Shown one piece after another: positions 1 through 5,025 of a stretch of 5,437 nt of DNA (its first letter is position 1; every line of letters starts with the position of its first letter). The stretch spans positions 1 to 5,437 of the forward strand of contig CAKXKM010000104.1 in NCBI GenBank assembly GCA_934876235.1, written 5' to 3'. This stretch comes from Collinsella sp. AF02-46-1 (GTDB lineage: Bacteria; Actinomycetota; Coriobacteriia; Coriobacteriales; Coriobacteriaceae). Below the pieces are notes generated by a model that had not been told where the DNA came from, did no database searches, and saw only the letters and a list, made by a program, of their open reading frames with translations. A program made the position numbers and the translations under genes.

Positions 1-626
1 ACATAAGGGCCCCCGACGACGAGTTCGTTGTCGATCCTGATAAGGCCGATCGCACGTTCGGTGCCCGTTTGTTTTAAATCGCATGGACAGAAAGAAATAC
101 TTGAGGGGGTAAACGACCTGACGTTCTCTGCGAATTCAAAGCGGTCCCTGATGTACGCGATAGCACGGGCCGGATCGCACCAACAGGCGGTCGAAACAAC
201 GAGCGTGATTGAGATAAGAGCCCTGTCATCTTTGTCTGGCTGGCTGCTGACGAGGCGCGAGGCGGCGTTCCGGTAAAGGAGCCCATTACGCCCACAGGCA
301 CCGAGCGCTTGAGCCATCGTGTCAGTCGCTGCCGCAATCATGGTATAGATGTCGGCGTTCGAATACCCTTTTTCCCGTAGCTTGTGCAGGATTTGATTCG
401 ATGCGCAGGACCAGTCGGCAAAGTAGCGATCTTCTAGGGAGCCCGGCTGCGAGTGCACAATCGTGCGCGAAAGCCAGCTGGTGTCCTGTGCCATTTGGGC
501 GGTAGGCTGTCCATTTGTTAACGGCAGATCGGATAGTAACAGTTCGGCAAATGCGCGATGGCTCAGGGTAAATGAAGTCTTGAACAGGGAGAACATGACC
601 TCGAGCGGTGTTTGCCGTCTTGGCAT
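1..626 (-). CDS. Unrecognised protein, N-terminal 208 residues (C-terminus beyond left edge)
   Basis: An ATG at 626-624 opens a frame that runs without a stop to the left edge (208 full codons, starting MPRRQTPLEVMFSLFK). A good Shine-Dalgarno, AAGGGAG at 639-633, lies 6 nt before it, which fixes the start. There is no signal peptide and no obvious membrane segment, so it is probably cytoplasmic. The N-terminal 125 residues look helical, with a run W-S-C-A-S-N-Q-I-L-H-K-L-R-E-K-G-Y around residues 72-88. A Cys-rich patch (C149, C151, C180, C182) follows. The visible end (residues 190-208, ERAIGLIRIDNELVVGGPY) looks like beta strands and could begin an FHA-type phosphopeptide-binding domain. 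That idea rests on remembered similarity to coriobacterial proteins and is unproven. Codon use differs from hom and the lipoproteins: TTA, CTA, AGA and several AGG codons occur. The gene may be acquired or weakly expressed. Existence of the gene is likely; function is unknown. Confidence 0.72.
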   Translation of the reverse strand, partial: MPRRQTPLEVMFSLFKTSFTLSHRAFAELLLSDLPLTNGQPTAQMAQDTSWLSRTIVHSQPGSLEDRYFADWSCASNQILHKLREKGYSNADIYTMIAAATDTMAQALGACGRNGLLYRNAASRLVSSQPDKDDRALISITLVVSTACWCDPARAIAYIRDRFEFAENVRSFTPSSISFCPCDLKQTGTERAIGLIRIDNELVVGGPY

Positions 627-820
627 GACATTCTCCCTTCCTTGAACTTATTCGCTAAATAAAGGATAAGGGTGCCACTAGCCGATTTTACTGTGCAACA
701 AATTGCATGTCGGTGAGCGGTCACGCCACCTGATGCGTTTGCTCCAGCATGAGAACTGGTTATCTTAGGGGCGCTATGCGGTCGCGTTTTGATTAGGATG
801 GCACGACTCAGCCGCCCTTC

Positions 821-930
821 GGGAAGCTGTGTCCCGGAATGGGCGCTCAGAGTGGGATGCAGTTTCCGCAAGGAGGTCCTGGGGGAAACCGTGCCCCGTT
901 CTGATCCGAAATACTGGGACATAGTTTCCC
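821..930. repeat. Two tandem imperfect palindromes with a 62-bp period (REP/BIME-like)
   Basis: Hairpin 1 pairs 821-835 (GGGAAGCTGTGTCCC) with 854-868 (GGGATGCAGTTTCCG): 11 Watson-Crick pairs, 3 G-T pairs and 1 mismatch, with an 18-nt loop. Hairpin 2 pairs 883-897 (GGGAAACCGTGCCCC) with 916-930 (GGGACATAGTTTCCC): 12 pairs, 1 G-T pair and 2 mismatches, with an 18-nt loop. Left arms and right arms are each exactly 62 bp apart (12/15 and 11/15 identical), while the loops have diverged. The four arms are thus alternating inverted copies of one motif, roughly GGGACAYAGTTTCCC. This layout resembles bacterial palindromic repeats (REP pairs or a small MITE). Whether it is dispersed in the genome cannot be seen from one copy. 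Confidence 0.6.
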
Positions 931-944
931 TTTCATAACAGGAG

Positions 945-986
945 AAGGCGCGCTGTCTGCAGTTGATTCAGACGGCGCGCCTTTTT
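945..986. terminator. Strong GC-rich hairpin with T-run, terminator-like
   Basis: A 15-bp stem (945-959 with 969-983, one T-G pair) closes a 9-nt loop (960-968). Five T residues (982-986) follow on the plus strand, so the textbook orientation is plus. The only confident gene reading into it is the minus-strand dehydrogenase, whose stop codon is 43 bp away. Read on the minus strand, the stem is followed only by TTCTCCTGTT, a poor U-tract. It may serve as a weakly bidirectional terminator for the dehydrogenase, or it may end an unannotated plus-strand transcript. Confidence 0.75.
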
Positions 987-1028
987 GGTTGAGCTATGTT
1001 GAAGCTTGAAGCCAAAGCTTGTGGCTCC

Positions 1029-1778
1029 TTAGGAGCGGGCGGCTCCGTCGACGGGGAGCACGGCGCCCGTGACGTAGGAGGACATGTCGCTCGCCAGGAA
1101 AACAAAGGCGTTGGCGACATCCTCGGGCTCGCCCATGCGACCCAGCGGAATGGTGGCGATGATGGGCTTGATGACCTCTTCGGGCAGGTTGGCGACCATG
1201 TCGGTCTTAGTCACGCCGGGGGCGACGGCGTTGACGCGGATGCCCATGGGAGCGAGCTCGCGCGAGAGCGACTGGACCATACCGTTGACGGCAAACTTGG
1301 ACGTGGGGTAACCGACGCCGGAGGGCTGGCCGTACTTGGCGACCATCGAGCTTGTGGTAGTGATGGTGCCGCCGTGGCCGGCCTCGGTCATGATCTTGGC
1401 GGCAGCCTGGTGGCCATTAAAGACGGCGACGACGTTAAGGTCCATGACCTTTGCGAACTCCTCGGCCGTGTAGTCCAAGAGGGGTGAACGCTGGGAGATA
1501 CCGGCATTGTTGACGACCGTGTCCAAGCCGCCCATGTCGGCTGCAGTCTGCGTAAAGGCCTCAGTCACGGCCTCGAGCGAGGTGAGATCGCAGGAGCGAC
1601 CCCAGACCTTGGCGTCGGGATAGGCGGCTGTCAGCTTCTCAACGGCCGTGTCGGCAGTCTCTTGGCGCGAGCCAAAGACGGTGACGGCAGCGCCTTCCTC
1701 GATAAAACGGCAGGCGATGGCATAGCCGATACCGCGTGTGCCTCCGGTGATGATTGCTTTCTTGCCCTCGAGCAACAT
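1029..1778 (-). CDS. Short-chain dehydrogenase/reductase (SDR), BaiA/FabG-like
   Basis: A 249-residue classical SDR: a soluble Rossmann-fold oxidoreductase acting on a hydroxyl/ketone pair with NAD(P). The ATG at 1778 is chosen over one 24 codons upstream because AGAGGA lies 6 nt before it and the Rossmann fold begins at once (MLLEGKKAIITGGTRGIG). Visible motifs are the cofactor loop T11-G-G-T-R-G-I-G18, D64 in the adenine pocket, N90-N-A-G93, and the catalytic set N115, S144, Y157, K161. The segment after beta-2 reads F-G-S37-R38. A Ser/Arg there usually favours NADP(H), an inference. From memory, the sequence resembles BaiA-type bile-acid 3-hydroxysteroid dehydrogenases (shared GGTRGIG, FNG, SGVGYP-SK, VAPGV-TDM, FLASD, VDGA), but 3-oxoacyl-ACP reductases and sugar or alcohol SDRs share many of these. 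The substrate is unknown. It lies downstream of hom on the same strand, separated by a terminator, so it is probably monocistronic. Confidence 0.93.
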   Translation of the reverse strand: MLLEGKKAIITGGTRGIGYAIACRFIEEGAAVTVFGSRQETADTAVEKLTAAYPDAKVWGRSCDLTSLEAVTEAFTQTAADMGGLDTVVNNAGISQRSPLLDYTAEEFAKVMDLNVVAVFNGHQAAAKIMTEAGHGGTITTTSSMVAKYGQPSGVGYPTSKFAVNGMVQSLSRELAPMGIRVNAVAPGVTKTDMVANLPEEVIKPIIATIPLGRMGEPEDVANAFVFLASDMSSYVTGAVLPVDGAARS

Positions 1779-1850
1779 GGTGCTTCCTCTCATCGCGGGC
1801 GGACATTCGCAACACAGCGTAGCCGTAACCGGAATCGGCCGTGTTTGCAT

Positions 1851-1879
1851 ATCGGTGAACGGTAGCCCGCGTTACCGAT
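1851..1879. promoter_or_regulatory. Inverted repeat upstream of the SDR gene, possible operator
   Basis: ATCGGT (1851-1856) and ACCGAT (1874-1879) form a perfect 6-bp inverted repeat with a 17-bp spacer. A second left half, CGGTA (1860-1864), can pair with TACCG (1873-1877), and a related GTAACCGG lies near 1825. The site is 73-101 bp upstream of the SDR start, where an operator could lie. No regulator gene is present in the window, and no clear -35/-10 pair was found for this gene. Confidence 0.25.
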
Positions 1880-1927
1880 GAGCGGCTCGCGCAAATGTGC
1901 TCTGCCGTTGTGCTTAGGGCAGGTGAC

Positions 1928-1965
1928 AAAAGGGCTCCCGTCCCACATCGGACGGGAGCCCTCAA
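1928..1965 (-). terminator. Intrinsic terminator of hom
   Basis: A perfect 12-bp stem pairs 1932-1943 with 1950-1961 (GGGCTCCCGTCC and its complement) around a 6-nt loop. On the minus strand it is followed by TTTT (1931-1928). It begins about 30 bp after the hom stop codon and should end the hom transcript before the SDR gene. Confidence 0.9.
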
Positions 1966-1992
1966 GGCGCGTATTGCTAGGCGAGCGTTGGG

Positions 1993-3336
1993 CTAGTTCG
2001 CCATGACGCCTTCGGTCCAAGCTTCAACGTCCTCGATGCGCAGGACGTTGGCGACCTCGGCCACGCAGTCGACGCTGGCAAGCTCGGCGGCGGCAGCCTG
2101 GACGTCCTTCTCGAGCGCGCGGTGCGTTAGGAAGATGACCGAGCAGGCATCGCTGACGCCCGATTTGCCGTCCTCGACCTGGTTGATGAGCGAGATCGAG
2201 ATGTTGTGCTTGGCAAAGATGTCGACCGTCTCGGACAGGGCGCCCACGCGGTCGGCGACTTTCAGGCGCACATAGTACTTGGTCTGGAGCTCGTCCATGG
2301 GCTTAAAGGCGAGGTTGTGACCATAGGGCTCAATCTCGGGCAGCGGAGCAACGCCGCGGCTGATCTGCTCGGAGAGCGACAGGATGTCGCCCACGACGGC
2401 ACTCGCGGTGGGGAAGGAGCCTGCGCCGGCACCGTAGAACATGGTCTCGCCCACGGCGTCGCCTACCACGTAGACAGCGTTCATGGCGCCGTTGACCTTG
2501 GCGAGCATGTGGTCGGCGGGGATCAGCGTGGGATGCACGCGGACGTCGACGCCGGCGTCGGTGTTGCGTGCGATGCCCAGCAGCTTGATGGTGTAGCCGA
2601 GCTCGCGGGCCTGGGCGATGTCCTCGGCGCCGATGGTACGGATACCCTGCTGGTAGACATCGTCGGTGGTCACGCGGGTGCCAAAGCCGATGGAAGCGAG
2701 GATTGCCGTCTTGCTGGCGGCGTCGAAGCCGTCGACGTCGGCGGACGGGTCGGCCTCGGCATAGCCCTTAGCCTGGGCGTCGGCGAGCACGTCAGCGTAA
2801 TCGGCGCCCTCGGCGTCCATGCGCGACAGGATGTAGTTGGTGGTGCCGTTGAGGATGCCGGCGATGGTCAGGATCTTGTTACCCACCAGGTCGTGCTCGA
2901 GCGTGCTGACAATGGGGATGCCGCCACCGCAGCTGGCCTCGCACTTAATCTGCACGCCGCACGCACGTGCCTTCTCGGCAAGCGTCTCGACATGGCGGCC
3001 CAGCAGGGCCTTGTTGGCGGAGACGACATGCTTGCCGTTCTCGAAGGCAGTGGTGAAGATCTCGGTTGCGGGATGCTCGCCGCCAATCAGCTCGACGACG
3101 ATGTCGACGGCGGGGTCGGTGACGACATCGTGCCAGTCGCTCGTAAAGGCCTCGCGCTCAATGCCTGCCGCCTCGGCCTGCTCCCAAGCAAGCGCGCAGG
3201 CGCGGGTCAGCTTAAGGTCGATGCCGTAGGCTGCCAGGTACTCATCGTGGTGGCTCTTGATCAGACGGGCCACGCCGCCGCCGACGGTTCCCAGACCGAT
3301 CAGACCGACGTTCACGGTGCGCAGGGGTTCGCTCAT
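1993..3336 (-). CDS. hom: Homoserine dehydrogenase with C-terminal ACT domain
   Basis: Cytosolic enzyme that reduces L-aspartate-4-semialdehyde to L-homoserine with NAD(P)H, the branch point to threonine, methionine and isoleucine. At 447 residues it fits the monofunctional ACT-bearing family (about 430). In order: the Rossmann domain with G14-L-G-T-V-G19 in a GLIGLGTVGGG stretch; S106-A-N-K109, a conserved active-site lysine; G164-T-T-N-Y in the catalytic domain; and the family signature around 191-213 (GYAEADPSADVDGFDAASK), supplying E194, D200, D205 and the catalytic K209. A C-terminal ACT domain follows from about 354 to 434, beginning YYVRLKVADRVGALSETVDI, which in this family usually senses threonine. 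No aspartate kinase is fused. GAAGGAG lies 6 nt before the ATG, supporting the start. It is divergent from the lipoprotein gene and ends in its own terminator. Nothing in it looks broken. Confidence 0.98.
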   Translation of the reverse strand: MSEPLRTVNVGLIGLGTVGGGVARLIKSHHDEYLAAYGIDLKLTRACALAWEQAEAAGIEREAFTSDWHDVVTDPAVDIVVELIGGEHPATEIFTTAFENGKHVVSANKALLGRHVETLAEKARACGVQIKCEASCGGGIPIVSTLEHDLVGNKILTIAGILNGTTNYILSRMDAEGADYADVLADAQAKGYAEADPSADVDGFDAASKTAILASIGFGTRVTTDDVYQQGIRTIGAEDIAQARELGYTIKLLGIARNTDAGVDVRVHPTLIPADHMLAKVNGAMNAVYVVGDAVGETMFYGAGAGSFPTASAVVGDILSLSEQISRGVAPLPEIEPYGHNLAFKPMDELQTKYYVRLKVADRVGALSETVDIFAKHNISISLINQVEDGKSGVSDACSVIFLTHRALEKDVQAAAAELASVDCVAEVANVLRIEDVEAWTEGVMAN

Positions 3337-3390
3337 AGATAACTCCTTCGTGCATCTTATGGATGGATAAACCGCTTAAAGGTTGAGTGC

Positions 3391-3396
3391 ATTCTA
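3391..3396 (-). promoter_or_regulatory. Possible -10 element of hom
   Basis: TAGAAT on the minus strand (5 of 6 matches to TATAAT) lies 54 bp before the hom start, a sensible distance for a short leader. No recognisable -35 box is found 16-18 bp upstream, so this is only a candidate. The short remaining leader leaves no room for a riboswitch or T-box. Confidence 0.28.
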
Positions 3397-3488
3397 GCGT
3401 GAACCGGGGGCGCGTGCTCGCCAGGCAACAGGAGCCGCACAAAACGGCACCCCCGAAACGCTGCGGAAACATTGGAAACACGCTCGCT

Positions 3489-3537
3489 ACAAACGGACTT
3501 CCGTAACAAACTGTCAACGTTTGCGCCATAAGGTTTG
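3489..3537 (+). promoter_or_regulatory. Possible promoter/operator of the first substrate-binding lipoprotein gene
   Basis: The pentamer CAAAC occurs at 3490-3494 and 3507-3511, and its complement GTTTG at 3519-3523 and 3533-3537. That gives a roughly symmetrical two-plus-two arrangement. A weak promoter-like pair, GTAACA (3503-3508) and CATAAG (3527-3532) with an 18-bp spacer, would place the inner CAAAC/GTTTG pair between the -35 and -10, as for a repressor site. The motif is short and the hexamers are poor, so chance is possible. Confidence 0.22.
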
Positions 3538-3576
3538 CCCTGTACCGCAAGACGGCCGCACCGCGGCCAGCGAAAA

Positions 3577-3584
3577 AAGGGGGA
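3577..3584 (+). promoter_or_regulatory. Ribosome binding site that fixes the start of the first lipoprotein gene
   Basis: AAGGGGGA lies 4 nt before the ATG at 3589. An in-frame ATG at 3535 lacks such a site and would add 18 Arg-rich residues before the signal peptide, so 3589 is the preferred start. Confidence 0.8.
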
Positions 3585-3588
3585 CACC

Positions 3589-4755
3589 ATGTTCAACATC
3601 AACAGCACGCTCAGCCGTAGGAACTTTCTCGCCGGCGCTGCGGCGCTCGGCAGCACCGCAGCACTCGCTGGTTGCTCGTCGGGTGGCTCGGACGGCGGCA
3701 CCGCCGATGACGGCAAGACCTTCAAGATCGGTGTCATCGGCCCTCTGACCGGCGCCGCGGCAACCTATGGCGTTTCGGCCGAGAAGGGTGCCAAGCTTGC
3801 CGCCAAGGATTTCTCGACCAAGGACCTCAAACTCTCGCTTAAGTCCGAGGATGACGTCGCCGACGGCGAGAAGGCTATCAACGCCTTCAATACCCTGTGC
3901 GACTGGGGCATGCAGGCGCTCGTCGGCCCCGTCACGACTGGTGCCGCCGTCGCTGTCTCGGGCGAGATCGCCGACGATATGCTCATGGTCACGCCTTCGG
4001 CCTCGTCGCTCGACGTGACCAAGGATAAGACAACGGTCTCTCAGGTTTGCTTCACCGATCCCACCATGGGTGCCAGCGCCGCGAAGTTCTTGGCCGAGAA
4101 GTATGCAGACGCCAAGATCGCCCTGTTCTACAACTCCGGCGATACGTACAGCTCGGGTGTTGCCGATGCCTTTGCCGAGCAGGCCAAGGAGTCCAAACTT
4201 GATATCGTCGATACCGAGACCTTTAAGGACGACTCCTCCACGAGCTTTACCAACCAGCTCACCAAGGCCAAGGAGGCCGGCGCCACGCTCATCTTTGCGC
4301 CGATCTACTACACGCCGGCGTCCGTTTTGCTCAAGAACGCCAAGGACATGGGATACGACATGACCCTCATGGGTACCGACGGCATGGACGGCCTGCTCTC
4401 CGTTGAGGGCTTCGACACCTCCCTTGCCGAGGGCGTGCTGCTCATGACCCCGTTCTCTGCCGACGATGAGAAGAACGCCGACTTCGTCAAGGCATATAAG
4501 GACGCCTACGACGAGACGCCTAACCAGTTTGCCGCCGATGCCTATGACTGCGTCCATGCGATTGTCGAGGCTATCGATAAGGCAGACATCGACATCACGG
4601 CCGACGGCGCCGACATTGCCGGCGATCTTGCCAAGGCCATGCGCAAGATCAAGATCGAGGGCCTGACGGGCGAGCTCACGTGGAACGACGAGGGCCAAGT
4701 CGAGAAGCCCGCCACAGCCTATGTGATCCAGGACGGCAAGTACATCGCCGCCTAA
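3589..4755 (+). CDS. ABC transporter substrate-binding lipoprotein, branched-chain amino acid type (LivJ/LivK-like)
   Basis: A 388-residue extracytoplasmic binding protein of the type I periplasmic-binding fold (Peripla_BP_6), expected to be lipid-anchored on the outer face of the membrane and to deliver a ligand to an ABC permease. The signal peptide has a twin-arginine motif S9-R10-R11-N12-F13-L14, an Ala-rich core, and lipobox L26-A-G-C29, so Cys29 should be lipidated. A Gly/Ser/Asp linker follows to about residue 42. The domain opens with F45-K-I-G-V-I-G-P-L-T-G, typical of the family. The ligand-pocket-type stretches V112-G-P-V-T-T-G118 and M133-V-T-P-S-A-S-S140 correspond to LivJ binding loops, and F-A-A-D-A-Y-D lies near the C-terminus. 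Family members bind Leu/Ile/Val, amides, urea or aromatic compounds, so the ligand is uncertain. The gene is divergent from hom and followed by a paralogue. No permease or ATPase gene is in the window. Confidence 0.93.
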   Translation: MFNINSTLSRRNFLAGAAALGSTAALAGCSSGGSDGGTADDGKTFKIGVIGPLTGAAATYGVSAEKGAKLAAKDFSTKDLKLSLKSEDDVADGEKAINAFNTLCDWGMQALVGPVTTGAAVAVSGEIADDMLMVTPSASSLDVTKDKTTVSQVCFTDPTMGASAAKFLAEKYADAKIALFYNSGDTYSSGVADAFAEQAKESKLDIVDTETFKDDSSTSFTNQLTKAKEAGATLIFAPIYYTPASVLLKNAKDMGYDMTLMGTDGMDGLLSVEGFDTSLAEGVLLMTPFSADDEKNADFVKAYKDAYDETPNQFAADAYDCVHAIVEAIDKADIDITADGADIAGDLAKAMRKIKIEGLTGELTWNDEGQVEKPATAYVIQDGKYIAA

Positions 4756-4958
4756 GTGCGCAAAAGTGCGACCGGTGAGGCCGTTTTATTCAGGGCAGGG
4801 ACGCTTGTAACGGAATGGAAACATTACTTTCACACAATAAAGTGGCTAAACTGCATAAACCAATAGAAATACGCATAATTATGGATAAACGGACAAAACA
4901 AAAGAAAAGTTGAAATAATCGCCACTTTTCTCAACTAAAGCGTCTACTATTTTGCGAA

Positions 4959-5004
4959 CGCCGAACACGGCGAAGGATGGCCTGTTGGGTAACCGAAACC
5001 CGAC
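4959..5004 (+). promoter_or_regulatory. Two small leader hairpins before the second lipoprotein gene
   Basis: CGCCG (4959-4963) pairs with CGGCG (4968-4972) around the tetraloop AACA. GTTGGGT (4984-4990) pairs with ACCCGAC (4998-5004), with one G-T pair and a 7-nt loop. Both would lie in the 5' leader if transcription starts at or before about 4957. No T-run follows, so they are not terminators. They may affect mRNA stability or translation, or be chance. Confidence 0.3.
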
Positions 5005-5012
5005 GAGATTTG

Positions 5013-5020
5013 AGAGGAGA
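5013..5020 (+). promoter_or_regulatory. Ribosome binding site of the second lipoprotein gene
   Basis: AGAGGAGA lies 5 nt before the ATG at 5026. A second in-frame ATG (codon 13) has no such site, so the longer start is preferred even though it lengthens the stretch before the twin arginines. Confidence 0.75.
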
Positions 5021-5025
5021 GCCGC

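Larger units (their letters stand above)
627..1028. other. 402-bp gene-free stretch between the short-chain dehydrogenase and the unrecognised gene
   Basis: No convincing gene is seen. The part next to 626 (about 640-720) is relatively AT-rich and should hold the minus-strand promoter of the unrecognised gene, but no clear -35/-10 pair stands out. The middle holds the paired palindromes (821-930). The right part holds the terminator-like hairpin (945-986), which is followed by 43 bp up to the dehydrogenase stop codon. A weak plus-strand promoter-like pair, TTGCTC (739-744) and TATCTT (761-766) with a 16-bp spacer, lies upstream of the palindromes. A 46-codon plus-strand ORF (798-938) crosses them. 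Confidence 0.7.
4756..5025. other. AT-rich intergenic region between the two lipoprotein genes
   Basis: Just after the stop codon, a weak 4-bp hairpin (4773-4776 with 4780-4783) followed by TTTTATT could be a poor terminator. From about 4800 to 4955 the base composition is clearly more AT-rich than the flanking genes, as expected of a promoter region. Candidate -10 boxes are CATAAT (4874-4879, 5 of 6 matches to TATAAT) and TACTAT (4945-4950), but neither has a good -35. AAAAGTTGA (4906-4914) can pair with either ACTTTT (4924-4929) or TCAACT (4931-4936), giving mutually exclusive small stems. No gene is seen. Confidence 0.5.

Noticed and set aside
563..922. 119-codon minus-strand ORF overlapping the start of the unrecognised gene
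   Set aside because: It runs through the palindromes and then out of frame into the better-supported gene. It has low-complexity Ser/Arg/His composition and no family resemblance.
821..986. CRISPR array
   Set aside because: There are only four degenerate arms in alternating orientation, with no regular direct repeats and spacers and no cas genes.
2206..3342. 378-codon plus-strand ORF antisense to hom
   Set aside because: It is a mirror of the G/C third-position bias of hom; the Gly/Val/Asp/Ala-rich translation has no domain.
3337..3588. T-box or amino-acid riboswitch upstream of hom or the lipoprotein gene
   Set aside because: The likely leaders are only about 50 nt, and no T-box sequence, terminator/antiterminator pair or known aptamer core is visible.
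3514..4698. 394-codon minus-strand ORF antisense to the first lipoprotein gene
   Set aside because: It is again an antisense shadow of a GC-rich gene with a clear family match on the other strand.
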